Below are positions 28,601-43,600 of a DNA stretch of 64,000 bases, one piece after another. A model generated the notes under the pieces. That model did not search any database. It was not told where the DNA came from and saw nothing but the letters and a program-made list of their open reading frames with translations. The stretch spans positions 1,992,501-2,056,500 of the forward strand of contig CM048576.1 of assembly GCA_026413225.1 (NCBI GenBank), read 5' to 3'. Numbering within the stretch: position 1 is the first letter of the stretch; the number at the start of each line of letters is the position of its first letter. The position numbers were made by a program, and so were the translations under genes. Source of the DNA: Otis tarda. Its lineage: Eukaryota > Chordata > Aves > Otidiformes > Otididae.

Positions 28601-31600
28601 TTAGGACTTTGCCAGGTCCCATAATCAACTACACAGTGTTGCTAAACAGAGTTCAAGAATTGCTCTACCTCCTCACGAGTGGTTTTCAGTGATAAAATAA
28701 CTCATTCTCCCACCACACGCTGCTCCATGATGACTGTATAAATAATTATTTCTAATACTCCTTTACTTCCACATACAACGGCAAGCTGACTGTCCCATCG
28801 CTCTTACCCTTTAGGACAGGCGAGGCAGCTGGCTTGCCTTTGTGAGGGATTATAGGACCCCGCTGGACAAGCAATTGGAAGATCTGTGCCGTTGGGACAG
28901 AAATACCCTGAAAAAAGAAAAAATAGATCAGAATCAGCAGTCTCTGGAAAATCAAAGACAAACCAGGCACATAAATGGAACCTTAACTCACCCTGGGGAC
29001 ACGGCTGTGGCTTCTCACCCGAGACACAGTATTCACCTGCTGGGCAAGCATGGCACTTCTCTCCATGGGTGTGTGGCATGTAGGAGCCAGCGGGGCATGG
29101 CGCTGCGCTCCTGGATCCAAGAGGACAAAAGTGCCCGACTGGACACGGAGCTCCTGAAAGGCCATCGGTGGGTGTTGGGGTCTGGGCCCTAGCGACACAG
29201 TAGTACCTGCAGCCATGCATACAGGAACATACTCTCTTTATTTCAAAAGAATAAAGACCACCTCTTGTAGAACACCTCTTCTTACAACAGAGTACGTAAA
29301 TGTGTTCTCTCTTCTATGTACCCTGGACTGCAGTGTCCTGAGGGGGCCCTCTGCCCAGAGCTGTTGCAGTAATATCCCCCAGGGCAAGGCTGGCATTCCT
29401 GCAAACTCCTCCTGCCTTCGCTGCCAGACCACGTGCCAGGAGGGCACTGTAATGGAAGCGGCGTACCTGGCAAAATCAATGGCACCGGAGTGAGGAAATG
29501 TCAGCTTACGCTTTGCATGAATTAAGAAAAATGATGCTTTAGCAAAGCACCCTACCTTCAGGACAATAATGACCAGGAGGACAAGGAAGTCCCGATTCTC
29601 CATCTTGCGGGTTTCTTACTCGGGCACTACTTTTGCACCAAAATCCCTCAGCACAATCTCCTAGTAAACAGGATAACATATACAAAATACATAAGTACAT
29701 TAAAATAACAGGCACATAACTGCAAATCTCAGAACACAGACTGAAATACAGTCATTCGCTATGCCATCCTGCAGAGCCACTGACAGCCTACAAATCAGAG
29801 ATGTGACGGTCAAGGAGAGGAGCTGCTTTAACTGTAAGGAGTGCAGAACTGGTACCAGATACTAGACTGTCAGTGAAGCTCAGATTAAGTACTGCCTCCA
29901 CATTTGGGCAAGTACTTAAGCACATATTTCTCTTTAGGCACATATTCAACGCATCCTTAAGTGAACCCTGAAATATTAAGAATTTTATTGAAGTGTTTTG
30001 CTGAATTAGGGCCTTTATCTGCTCAAGACAAGAAGCAAGCAAAAATAACAGTGCCATATGAAAAAACAATCTTGAAAAAAACAGGGAGATGTTATTGCTG
30101 GGTATTTTGCCCTCTCTTTCTCTGCTAAGCCTAATCACATGTGCATCAATTACATGAAAGTAATTTGGGAACTGGACTGAAAGAACAAACTAGTTCCAAA
30201 AAGAATGCCAGACAGGTTTGACGCTGGAAAACTCCCCACTGGATTTTTTGGCAAGGTACCATACAGAGAGTTCTAGTTTCTGCAGTCTCTTTCTTGCTTC
30301 TTGCTTAGAAAAAAAAAAATGTTTTCCATTCTGAGAAAGTTCTTGACAGTAAAATGGGACAGTTCACCTTGGTGGAGTCCTAACTCCAACCCCTGGCACT
30401 AGCCATCGGCCACCGACACGGCTCTCTAGCAGCAGTGAGCAGTATGCTCAGAACAGCAATACACCTGTTGGGGCAGCAAGTCCGGGGAATTCACAGTATT
30501 TTCCTGGCGGGCATCTTTGACATTCCTTGATAGTTTTCAGTTTTTGCCTTGGTCCAAAGGTTCCTGCAGGGCAGCTGTACTGAGTGCTCCTGTTCGTCCC
30601 TGGTGGGCAGTAAAAACCTTGCGGGCACGGGTAAAGGGTAAAATCAGTAACTGGCCCTTGCTGGCTGTCACAGTAATAGCCTGCAGGTAAGACAGAGTAA
30701 AGAAAGCTAAATTAGTCACTGAGATACACTAGCTATTGAGGTGCTGCTCATTAGAAGAGAACACCTCTAACAGGTTCTCCCACGCATACAAAGCATCTCA
30801 CTGACCACTCAAAAAATAAATCAACTGCTGACCTTAAATTACTATTGATCTGAATCACACTCCTGCTGGGACAAACACACATCAAGGTTTTCCACTTGCT
30901 GCGCTCCTTAGAAGGAAATTTACCACCCAGTGGTCCCCAGAAGACAGGGCAGAACTTACAAGTATCACAGGAAAACACTTAGGGACACATCATCGATCTC
31001 TGTTTCCATTCAGTTACTGCAACCCTTCAAATAAAGTTTTCCCACTGAACATCAGAGTCTTCCCTTGCCAGTATCTTAATTGTTCTGAATATACACAAGT
31101 TTCCATTTCTGTTTTCACATCTGAATTGCTTTAACCTCTAATGGCCTTTTCACACAGACCCAGAAATTGTTCTTCTGCAGTCAAGAGAAGGAAACCACCA
31201 AGGAGACAGCAAGTCTCTAAACTTTCACCCACAGGAAGGCTCAAGAGTCGATGCACCAAATAACATTCGGACATTGTGAAAAACATAACTCCTGTTTTCT
31301 GGATGCCTGTATAGCCTACAGCACCTCTAGGACTCCCAGTCAGACCTCCTAGCAGGGAAATGGCTTTTCCACTCTAGAACAGTGACTCTCAGAAGACATC
31401 AATTTGATCTTGTTCAATATACACAAGCACAAGCTCCTCTGAGCACGTCCCCAGAGACTTGTCAATCCGCAAAGCAGTTTATTCTGGACTTACCTTCCCA
31501 GCACTCTCCAGTTGGGGCACTGAGGCCAGGTACCTCGCAGTAGAAGCCAGAAGGGCAAGGCTGGCACTCAGAAAGCATTGTCCTCCCCAGGAGCCTGGAA

Positions 31601-34600
31601 AAGGTGCCAGCTGGGCAGAGCTTGGGCACTGCTGATGCTGCAGCTGTGAGAACAAAAACAAGACAGAGAGAAATGAACAATGAAAGAATAAATGAGATTG
31701 CTGCATTCATGGTTTGGATGAACACACAGCAGAATGGAAACAGTATCAGCAAAGTCTTATTTTTTACTCATAGATCAAACAGTGCTACATGGGAGAGGAC
31801 AGACATTCTTAGCTTCATTTTACCAAGGGAAACAGAGGTGAAGCTAATTACATCCTAAAGACAGATGAGTTTAAACATTGAGACAAATAATGTCACTTAG
31901 CACTTCCAAAGATCAGGCCAGGGGAAGAACTATGGGAAGAATCTGGGATTTTGGGCACTCTGGTCAGATCCTAGCAAGTTGGCCACCACGCTCTCAAAAT
32001 CACCCATCAGTGTTTCAGATACCATACGACAGGAAATTTTCAGTGCTGATTGATGCTGGATACTCACTGCAGTAAGTCCCGACAGGGCAGATATCCCCAG
32101 TCACACCATCTGTCGGTTTAGGGAGAGCTGCTCCGCCTTTACAGTAAAACCCAGCAGTACATTCCCCACTGGGGACAGGCAGACCTGGAAGACAGAGAGG
32201 ATAATGGCACTCAAAGCACTGAGACAAAGGAAGAAAAGCGGGAAAAACAACGCCTTGCAGCCTCCCTCTGGGCAAACATCACAAGGTAACACCTGAGCCC
32301 CGTTCTGTGCTGGTCTAGGGAGACACCGGAGGTATCCTGCAAGCACTGTCACAGCTCTGCAGAAGGATAAAAACAGCTCCTATTCAACACACTGAAATCA
32401 TACCAAAAGGACAGAAATGGAGTAGGAGAGAAGGAAGCAGCAGTCGGTATCCCAGCATTTGCAGCCTCTGCAGATGCAGAGGATACAGCTGAGTCTGCCA
32501 GGAGACCCTGATCCTCTCTGTCTATGAACCTAAAATACTGTGTGTTTGTACTGGTCCTTTGAAGATGGGAACCTGGCCACAAAGGCAAAGTGACTCACTC
32601 GAGTGACACACAGCAAATTCTGGGCAAAGTCAAGTTTACCACCCAGAAGCAAAACTTAGCTTTAGGGTCCTCTAACGAGTTCTTAAATGTCTTTGTTTTA
32701 ACTCCCCTCAAAACAGATGATTCTCCAAAGACACTAACCTGAGGCATTGCAGTAAAACCCTGGAGGGCAGGGAAGAGGCTCTGGGCTTCCTGTGGGGCAA
32801 TAGAAACCAGCTACGCACTTCCCTCCAGTGGCAGTGGCTGGACAGAGGCAGTTGGCATTGGTGTAGTTATCCAGATCAAAAGGCTGTGAGGTCCAGGCAG
32901 CTGAGATGCAAAACCAACCTGAGAACAGGAAACATGACTGAGAAGCCCTAGTAATGACAGAGCCCCAGAAATCATCATCAATAAATCAGCTGGGATGGCT
33001 TTGCATGTAATGTCTGCACAGCACAACCAAAAGCACACAGAATATGGGACAGGCTAATACTACCGAAGTTTAACACCACCACGGCATAATTTTCCATGCA
33101 ATAGTATAGGCAATGGTGCTTTCATATAATACCACATCAGCAAAGATGAGAAGAGATCTTGCAACCTTAAGTTTTATGGTCACAGGGCTCAAATTCAGCT
33201 ACCTAGGCAGGTTTAGAGTGGTGGATGCAGAGGAAACTGCTCGTGGCTACCAGATACATCCTACGTGAAGTCTGTGCCCATCTGAACCAGGAGATGGAAG
33301 TCAGGTGGATGCCCAGGATGTCTTCAGTCATACTAGATGCCTACAGCTAGGCAAGTGAATCAAGTAAAGACTGGAAAGGCTACAGCAAAAGCTGCAGGAT
33401 ATAAGCATCAGCCTCCCAAATGTATTGCCCCCAAGCCTGTGCGATACAACAGCCAAACAGGTCCAGACTCACCTGCATCACACTTGCCTGAGGCAGCTGT
33501 CAGGTTCTCCTTCCCACAGTAGTGCCCAGGGGGACAGGGCAAGCAGCTGTCCAAGCTCTGTGTCATGGGATCAGGGTTATAGTAGCCCCGGGGACAGGGA
33601 AACTGAGTAGCAAACCTGGTTCCTTTGGAATAAAGAGAGCAAGAATCTTTCACACACTGCAAGTACCATCTTGGCTATTAATGCTGCTGTATCACTTTGT
33701 GTCATCTTTGGCAGTTCATCTCAGTGCTGATCTCCACAGTGCACAGCTTGCCCTTCATGGCCAAGACAGTCTCTGGGTGCTGTTTAGCCAGCCCCTGAGG
33801 GGAGTAAGCAACAGCCATATCCATGGTTTAAAAGATCAGGTTTTTTTTTCTGTGAAGAACCAGACTGACACTTAAATGTTTTGGTCACAGAGATCATTTC
33901 TTGCTTTTAAGAAGAATGATGTTTCAGCCTGGCCAACGGATTGCCTTGTCCCCTGGGCCCATCTCACCTTTGGGGCAGTAAAAGCCAGCTGGGCAAGGAT
34001 TCATACTGTAGTCGGTGGTATTTTCTGGGCAGTAGTAGCCTGCAGCACAAGGGAAGCATGCAGCTTGTCTGGTGAGGTTGTTGTAAGTCCCTGCAAGGCA
34101 GGGTAAGGGAAAGCTGGTTCCTTCTGGGCAGAAGTGGCTCACAGGACAAGGGCCTCCTTTCTCCCACATACCTAGGACACAGAAAGTAGAAGAGATACGG
34201 CCAATAAAGGGAGCTGCTGAAGGAGGGACAGTGCCAACAAAGGGAGCTAACACCCCACTGATGAGGATCTTGTCTTCTCTGGGATCCCAGAGGTCAGATC
34301 AAGAGGATGCATAACTCAGTAAGTAGAATGACCACTGTAACTCAGCTTGGGAACTATTCAGTTCTGTGCCACCACGTCTCTCCCCTCCTTGCTTCACAGG
34401 CAAAGACACAAGAAATCATATTTATCAGATAAACATTCTCAACACTCTGCTCCACCTATACCAGGAATTCTGGAGAACATGGAATTGTCCACTGGGGACT
34501 TGAAACTCTTCCCTGGAAATTATTATTTCTGAGACACAATGAAAGGACAAGGAGGAATCAGGCTATGTTCGTTACAAGCAGGCACACATAACTTTCCCAG

Positions 34601-37600
34601 TGTTCAACGCAAACATCTCATTTAATAACAGAGATTGGTGGACCAACTGCTTCTTCACCCTTGGCATGTACACACTGGTACAAACACCTCAAACAAAATT
34701 AATACGGGAGCCTGGATGACTGAGAGAAGGCAGAGAGAGGAATACTGGGGGAAAAGGTGGCATTTTTTAAAGCTACCTGTTGCCAAACCCCCTAAATGTT
34801 GGACTCAGGCAGATGAAGACACCGACATTCACACACTGCAGCTCACCAGATGGTGATGGTGAGGAAGCTCCAGACAGGCAGTAGTACCCAGCTGAGCAGG
34901 GTCCGGAGGGTGCCATGAGGCCAGCAGAGCTGCAGTAATGGCCAGATGGACACACTGTGCAGCTGGAGTCCTGCCAGTTGTAGAGCCTAGAGAGGGACAT
35001 AAGCAGGCTTTCTGTTGGCAAGTGTGCAAGTTCAGCAGGTAGACCATTGGTGTCCACGCCTCTGGCCACATGAAAAGAACTCTGAAGCTTTCATGATCAA
35101 TGCAGAGGTGTGTCTAACGAGCCTTACTGAGCTGCACTTTGGTAAAGGACTAAGGGAGAAACCAAAAAGAAAAGGAAAATAAAAACTAGCATCAGCAGAA
35201 CCAAGAAGCTTACCTGTCCGAGTAAGTGCCCACAGGGCATCGCTGTGGGATACTTGTGCCAGCTGGGCAGAAGTGTCCAGGTGGGCATGGGCCACCAGCG
35301 CTCGTGTTTGTGGCTCCATTAGGATTTGGGACACTTGCTCCTACATGAGGAAGACAGACCAAAGGTATCCTGAATTATATCGGTTGTTATACATAGGCAA
35401 GTCTGTCCCCCACACCTACAGAAACATTTCCATAGCTGAAAGAAGGGAACAGCTCAAACGCCCATCCTCCCATGCTGAACTCAGAATCATCTGTTTGTTG
35501 AAGGGGCCAGTATGTACAGAAGCTGTTTTATTTATATGAGAATACTGGGAGCATCTATGAAGTTCAAAGGCTTGTAATCCCATTGCAAAACACAGATCTG
35601 AATGCTGATCTCACACAGTTGGCTGCTGTTTCAAAGCAGTCTCCAGGCTTACATGCGAATTGGCAAATAGAAAGTTAGAAATAAAAAAGACTTCCTGTTT
35701 TAAACGCAAGCTCTGCTTTCACTAGTGTGGCAAACAATGCTCAAAGTGAGCTGTAAGCATTTCCTTTAAACTGGACTGCATTCAAAGGTATTTTAAACTT
35801 GGACTTCATCTTGGTAAAGCATTCACATCAACTGCCCTGCAGAGAGCGCAGAAATTGGTCAAGACCTGAAAGAAATCTTGAGGGAGGGACGAACTGCCAA
35901 ATCCAAACAGTCAAAACCAGAGAGCTAGGCCTCTAGAAAATACATATTTGTGTGGCTTTTGGCTCCTGCACTTGGCTCTCATTTCAGACTTTTCTTAATA
36001 ATTGCAAGGACACAGTAACTTACTTAAAAGTAAATGCCAGGATCCTTATGAAACCACCTAGACTCAGGTCCTGTGGTTCCATGAGATGTGTCAAACGCTA
36101 ATCCTCAGCAGCATGGTTACAGCACGCAGCACAGAGAAAACTCTGTGCTACTGAATACTGCGTAAAAGGACCGAATGAAGTTGCCACTACCTTCCTATCC
36201 GTCTGTAGTCTTTTGTCCCTACAAATACAAACCCTATTTTATACAAACATCAGGTGAAAGCTGCCAGGAAACCTGCTCACAACAATCAAATTCTTATGGT
36301 AACAACTTGCTTGAGTCTACTTCTTGGCAGTTTTTCCTAAGTCCTTCCTACAAGCCTCAGAAAGCAGGTGTTTGACTAGAGAAACTTCGGACGTGACTGA
36401 GCTTAACCTTAACACATAGCTTCATTCCTCAGGACTATCCTGACACTCTGCAATAAAAGCCAGGAAGAGATTTCACAGAGAATGTACAAAAAACAATTCC
36501 TAAAGGGCCACAGCATCCTACTTTTTCACTTCTCTTTTTGCCCTGTGAATGCTAAATTCAATACCTGCTGTACAGAAGAATCCTGGCCAGCAGGGACCAC
36601 TTGGAGAGGATAACCCCCATTCTCCACAGAACATTCCTGGAAGACCACAGAGAGGAAAGAGTGTCAGCAAAACGGCAGAAAAAACAGGAGAGCTGCTGTG
36701 CTGCATGCACTAACTGGAAGGCAAACAGAAAGAGACTTTGTGAGAGACAATCCCTCAGCATCAGCCCAATTAGGACAAAACCACAGTCCAGCTCAGATCA
36801 TGCTCCTCTGGGAAGCCCTGAGTGCAAACCAGACTCTTCCGCAGAGCCTCAGAAAAACCTGTGGCTCACTGGGGGACACTGCCTGTGGAACAAGGAACCT
36901 CCTTTGACTGTGTATTTTTATGTTTGCATTTCCTAAAGGTAAAACACACAGCAGGAGATTAGGAAAAGACATAAGCAGAGAGATCACCCTCTTAGACACT
37001 GCCCAACACGGACAATCAGAGCACTGGGTCATTTCCTCACCTGCAGGGCACTGCTGACACCTCTCGGCCCTGCTGAGTCCATAGGAGGGGTTGTAAGTCC
37101 CAGGGGGACAAGGATAAAAACTGATTCCAGTTTTCTGAGGGCAATAGAAACCAGGAGGACAGTGACGCCTTAGTCCTTTTGAACAGTGAAACCCAGCAGG
37201 ACAAGGAAAGCATTTGTTTTGACCTGTGTAAAGGAAACAGAGGAATTAAAAGGAATCATGTAATGAAGTGGAAGAAAACCAGCACGTGCTCAACTTCCCT
37301 ATGCCTGGTGGTGCACTTAAAGAAGCAGAAATCAAAATAAAGTTATTCTGTAAGCCCTCCTGCAATAACTGCCCTTCAAACATGCAGCTTCTCCCAGAGG
37401 CGTTTGGATGAGCAAGCTTCTCAACTCCACTCTACCAGCCCCAGTAACCTCCACATCTCACCATTAGGTGGCAGGCAGAACAGCAAGGAAATCCGGTTAA
37501 TTGCTACTCGGTGACACCGAGTGTCACCACTACAAGCCTAACACCTGAGCTGCTGCAGGGGTGAAATATATTCCCAGAAAACTCTTTTCTCTACCTGTCC

Positions 37601-40600
37601 CGAGCCCTCCCCCCAAAATACTGAATGCTCATAATGACCAGCAGCTACAAAGACATTCTTGGATACTGCAAAAAATACGATCTGCGTTTCTATCTCCCCC
37701 AAGTCATGCTGAAGTTGCAAAGATCCAGTTCCTGACCTGTTGCATTACTGTATTCTCCACTGGGGCAGGGAGAAGGTGCTGCTGAGCCTGCAGGGCAGAA
37801 ATGTCCTCGAGGACAGAGATCTCCAGTGATACCATCCTCTGGCTTTGCAGTCTTTGCCCCTCCTGTGCAGTAATAGCCTTAAAGCAGAAAGCATTGGAGT
37901 AGTCTCCCATTCAAAACCAACTGAATTTCTAAGTCACTAAGAAGTTCTGGCTTGTCTCACCTTCCGCACAAAGTCCTGAAGGAGCATCTTGACCAGACAT
38001 GTTGCAGAAAAACCCAGGGGCACAAGGCAGACACCAAGTGGCATCCTGGGCTCTTCTCTGTCCGTTCCAGGTGCCAGCAGGGCACGGCTTCTCTTTTGGG
38101 TGTGTTGTGCCAGCAGGGCAATAATGTCCTTGTGGGCAAAGATCTCCAAACGGAAGCCCTATCTGAAGCAAAGAAAATAAAATGTATATATGGTTTATGA
38201 AAGCTTTTGTAGTGCCAAAAGGTCTCAAGCAATGCAAGATATTCAGTACTCACTGGCGAGGAGGTGTTGGAACCTTGAACGCAGTAATATCCTGGCTGGC
38301 AATGTCCTTCTGGCTCAGTCAGACCAGCCACGCTGCAGTACATGCCTGCTGGGCAGGGCTTGCATGAACCTGCCCTGAGTACATCTGTGTAAGTTCCCTG
38401 CATAAAGAGAGAGAACCAGTGAACGCTGCCTGCCAAGGGACTGGAAGTCTGCTGAAAATTACTACTTGAAAAACAACTTCGTATTTGACTTTTACCTCTG
38501 GACATGGGAGAGGCAAGGAACTTCCAGCCAAGCAAAAATGCCCTTTGGGACAACCCTGGGGTGCAGCCAGGCCTGACTGATTGCAGAATGTACCCTCTGG
38601 ACAGTCCCTACAAAAAGACTGACCACGGCTCTAAAAAGGGAGCACAGAAAGAACTTGGCAGATGTGGGGTATGACTGCTTACCCATGTAAATAAACTTTG
38701 CACATTCTACCAGCTCCCAGAGACTCCCGACTATAAAATAAACACCCTGAAGCAAACGAACTGCAGTCCAAATGCAACAGATTTGTGGTATCTGAGCAGC
38801 ACCTTGCACTACTAAAGCAGCAGCAGGCACAGCCCTGACCTCATACAGCAGTAAGGCACGTGCACATGTTAACTCACCCATGCTAGGCTAAAGCCTCCTC
38901 AGCTCACTTCTAAATTTGCAAGAAAACTTAAGAAAAACTGCCAAATGAGTGCCGTACTGATGGATCTGATGTCCTCACCCAAACCTTTTTAGTTCTCCAC
39001 TGAGTTCTTTTCTTGCAGAGTAAAAGCAAAGGAGGTGGTGATTACCCAACTTAGGAGAAAATCCAAGTCCCCCTTTTTTTCAGCTGACCACTTACAAACA
39101 CTTCATGAATTTCTATTCACACACTTCACAGTTTCCAAGGGCTCTGGTGACCCCACGAGTATATCGCACAGTGTATACCAACACACTTACAGGCTGGAAG
39201 CTGCCAAGAGGACATGGCTCTGGCTTGAAAGCTCCTGTTAAGGAATAATACCCCTCCATCACCACTTCCTGAAGAGCACTTTTGGCACCTCCTGTACAGA
39301 AGTAGCCAGGTTCACACGGTCCCGAGGGAGCTTGGTTATTTGTCCCATCACAATACAGCCTACATGGGGAAAACAAAAAAACTTGGGTAGCAATAGTTCC
39401 TTTTGTCACTGGATAGTACAGTCTCAATAAAAAAAAAAAAACACCCTGCAGTCTACCTAGAATCTTAGAGACTCGGTTCCTGTTTGCTTACAAGCCACCA
39501 AAATCCATACATTTTACTTCACAATCACATGTGTAGTTTTCGTGGCATTAAAAGGAACACAACAGAGTGGTGAATTACACTATCTGGTAATATAAAAAGG
39601 ACTGCCCAATCAATATTAACAAGAATTTTTAAGCAAGAGCTGCTAGGTCAAGCCTTCCCGTACTACAGACACAGTCTCGACAGAAGCCAGTGCACAGTAA
39701 AAGCTGGGGGACAACTCAGACAATCCAAATTCTTTATCGTAAAGCTGCTGATACAGACACGTAGCCAGGGAGGATGAAGGTAGCGCATTTGCACTAGAGC
39801 CCTGGGAACAAGAGAGGACCTCCTCTGTAAGAGGGCTGAAGGTAAGGACAGGCTGCTGTGGCAACAAACCTGAGGGCTGAACAAGCCCTTTGCAATGGGA
39901 CAGAACTGAGCCATCTTCTCTGAAGATGAAACTCACCCAGGTGGGCAGTCCAAGCACTCCTGGAGGCTTCTCAACCCGCTCACGTTGCTGTAAGTTCCTG
40001 GAGGACAGGGGATAGGTAAGGGACAGCCGGGTGGGCAATATGCCCCAGCAGGACACACGTCTCCTGTCACACCATCTGTGGGCAACTAAAATAGGAAAAG
40101 GCATCAATTAAAAAACCAGGAGTAAATGGCGTTAAAATATTTAAGGCATCATACTGATTTGGGCCCAAGACAATAAAGAAAAGAAAAACAGAGACATATT
40201 CTTTCATTCAGAGAACAGATAATACATTCTTAAGGGAAAAGTAGTAAAAACAAAGAGAATAAATATGGATGACCTTTTTTTTGACTTACTGGAGTCAGGG
40301 CCCTGCCCTGGCAGTAGAACCCAGCCTTACAGGGACCACTTGGCCCAGTCTGTCCTGGAGAAGCACAGTAGAAACCATGGCCACATGGGCTGCACTCCGA
40401 GGGTCCAGAGAGCCCCTTCTTGTTACTGTATGTACCCTCTGGGCAGGGTTCAGGTTCGGAGCTGCCTTCACCACAGTAAAAGCCCTGCAAAACAAAGCCA
40501 GTTTAATACAGCATTTAAGGCTCTTCTATTAAACAGACCCCTGCATACCAGCTTCTCCCACTAGGTAACCAAGAAAGAACAACTCACTACTGGGCAAGTT

Positions 40601-43600
40601 TTGGGCTCTGACATGGCAGGAGAGTCACAGTAGTACCCAGGTGGACATGGTTTACAAGCATCTTCACCCTCTACGCTGGAATTATCCCAGAAGAAGCCTG
40701 GCATGCAGGGGAAGGAGAAAGGGAATCCAGTCCCCGGAGGGCAGCTATAGCCGGGTGGGCAATCTCCAGTCTGGAAAGCAAAATACACAGTCAGGCACGG
40801 TTTTATTGACTTTTCCTGAGCAGGGAAGAGAAATCTGTTCAGATTTCAATACAGAAAGATCCAAGCTTCATCTACAATTTGAATAACCTAGAAATTTTTT
40901 TTGCTGCAAGAAAATGGGGCAGAAAAGAAGGGAAGGAAGGGAATTCACAGTCTTATTAGTAAAGTTCTGACCATGTAGGATAATTATTGTAGGTGAGATT
41001 TTTTTAAGGCAACATCTTGTCACTGAGACAGGCCTTACACATTGCCTGTACAGCTGTGGGGAAGATGGTCATCTTCTGCACTTGGAAAAGAGCTGAAACT
41101 GGGATAAGAGTTATCACCTCACTCCTAAATAAAAACATGGATTCATCCGTGTTGAAGAGAATCCAACTGGGCTATACTTACAGGGTGGGGGATTCCTGAA
41201 GGCTCAATCCCATCTTTGTAGCAATACTTCCCTGTGGGGCACGGTAAGCATTCATCAGCACTGCTTAGACCCCTCTGCTCACCATAGGTCCCATTGGGGC
41301 AAGGCTTAGCAGGCAAGCCCTTGAAAAAAAAAAAAAAAACCCAGGAAAATGGGTCTTTAACATACTAATATGACTGCTGCATCCCACAAGGCAAACATAC
41401 AAAAGCTGAAGCTGTGAAAGGAGTTCTTCTCAGTAACTGGAATCTGGTGTGAATGCTGAAAAGATGGTGTAACAGAATTGGGATCTAATCCTCTGTATTG
41501 TACACAGCATCTCAGAAAATACTACCCCAATATTATGAACAGCTTTATGTAGGGCAAATACTGCTAAGAACTATGAACACCGAAAGAGTACAGAAATCAG
41601 GAAAAAACATTATTACAAAAGGCTCCCATACAAGATTAATCCCAGTGCAGACTGTAGCTATACAACTTGCTGAGAGAACAGTGAATCCCAAGGACCAAAG
41701 CAGATTCACTTACACTATCTCCCTGGGGACAGTAGTATCCTCTTGGGCAGGCATTTGCACTGGCATCTGGAACAACTGCCTGTCCTTCTGGGCACAGGAG
41801 ACCCGCCGGGCAAATCATGGCAAGGAGCATCACCTCCTGGCTGGTGTGCTCACTAGCACAGTAGTGTCCAAAAAGACACGGCAAGCAGGAGGCTGAACCT
41901 TGGTCCTACAACACAAAAGGCATAAGGTTCCACTTCTAGAGCACAAAAGAATCCCTGCACATTTGGCAAGCTGTGTTGAGGCACAAAACAAAAGAAATGA
42001 ATGCAATCAACTCTACAGCAGCCCCTAACAGTAAACAAAACGGTCTACAAAACCATGGCCGTTGATCAAAGACTTTGCCTTTGGGAAGTGATTACAGGAC
42101 CTTGCTCTTATAAAACATTTCCTGCTATATAGTATTACCAGGAGCACAAAGACCTCCCTTCAAAAATTCCATGTAACCTAACCCATGAACAACAAATTCA
42201 GTGTATTCACCCTCCAAGGCAAGAAAGTCTGTGCTCCACAAATAAGAAGCAGGCCCTGTCACTGCCTGTGGACCACACAAAAGGTTCTGATCCTCGGAAC
42301 AGTCAATCCAACACCCTTTGCCAGCACCAGCAGAGAAAAACAGACACATTCCCTCACGTTCTTTGTTACACTGATCTCCAAGGTGCAAACAAGAAATAAT
42401 CTAGGTCTATTTGCCATACATAAACTTCCATTCATAATTTACCTCCTCTCCAATCTTAATAAAGGGTTCCAGTGGCAACTACCAAACTGATACTGGGGTC
42501 ATTTGACAGGAGTGACGAGCTTGTATCCCATCAACAGGGAAACATGGTAATTATCACTAGAATTACTCATTACAGTCTTGGGGCAGATAAATAAGAGTGC
42601 CTGCTTGTGAGAATAGCTGTGCCACCACTGTTCTCTTCTGCAGCTCCAGTTTGTTGTTTCACCTTCCAAAGCCAAGTGATCGTTCAAACTCCATTGCAAC
42701 CAAATACTGCCTTTGGAGCAGGAACTAAAGACAGGTGTCTGCTCTCTGCCACTCCCCTGCAACACTTAGAATGAAGAGAGTAAAATATTCCGTGAAAACC
42801 CAAAGTATCTACCCAGCTACACTGCCAGACACATGACATATGTACTTAGGTTGCTAGTGCAAGCCTCTGGAGCGGGAACATCGGCAAGAGCAGCACTGCA
42901 CACACGATACATACTTTTAAGCATCACACCTGGAGCAGCTCCAAACCTGACTGCGTAGCAACATTCCCAGTGCCTTCTCTGGACTAGCACTTTCACTCCT
43001 TACTTGTCGGGTCAGCACGGGTGGCGAGTATTGTTTAAAGCACCGTACACAATCATCCCAAATACCCAGACTCATCGTGGAAGGAGATGGGCTCATTCCA
43101 GTGCCTCCTTTGAGGCACTCAAAGCCTCAACCTTCCTTTTCCGCCAAAAGTCAGTCCTCATGCCGAACAGATGCCAGGATAAAATTAATGCTACTTACTG
43201 AGAAGTTGCCGGCACCACATGTTTGAGGAGCAACAGTGCCAAGCTCAGGGCAGTAATACCCTCCAGGACAAGGGATGCAGTCTGCAGCCACTTCTGCACC
43301 ATGTTCCATGCGATAGGTTCCTCTGCAGGAGAAAATACAGCAGAAGGGAGAGAGTCACAAACAGCAGCAAAGTGACCAAGAAAAGGACAGCGCACCTCTG
43401 GTCTGCAATCTGTCTTTTGTATAGAGGAAATCTACCATTTCTGGAGCCAATAAACTGTGTGATTCTGAAAAAAAAATAAACTTGCCTGGACCACCCGGTA
43501 ACATGCAAGGTGAAAGGAATTTGCAAACATTTCTGGTGCAGAAAAATATTAGTTAAAATTAGAAGCGTTCTGAAACACCATGTAGAAATATTTTCTTTCA

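Noticed and set aside
39643..40107. 154-residue open frame on the minus strand overlapping exon 16
   Set aside because: It reads exon 16 in the wrong frame. Only the relic-like part (39660-39830) was kept.
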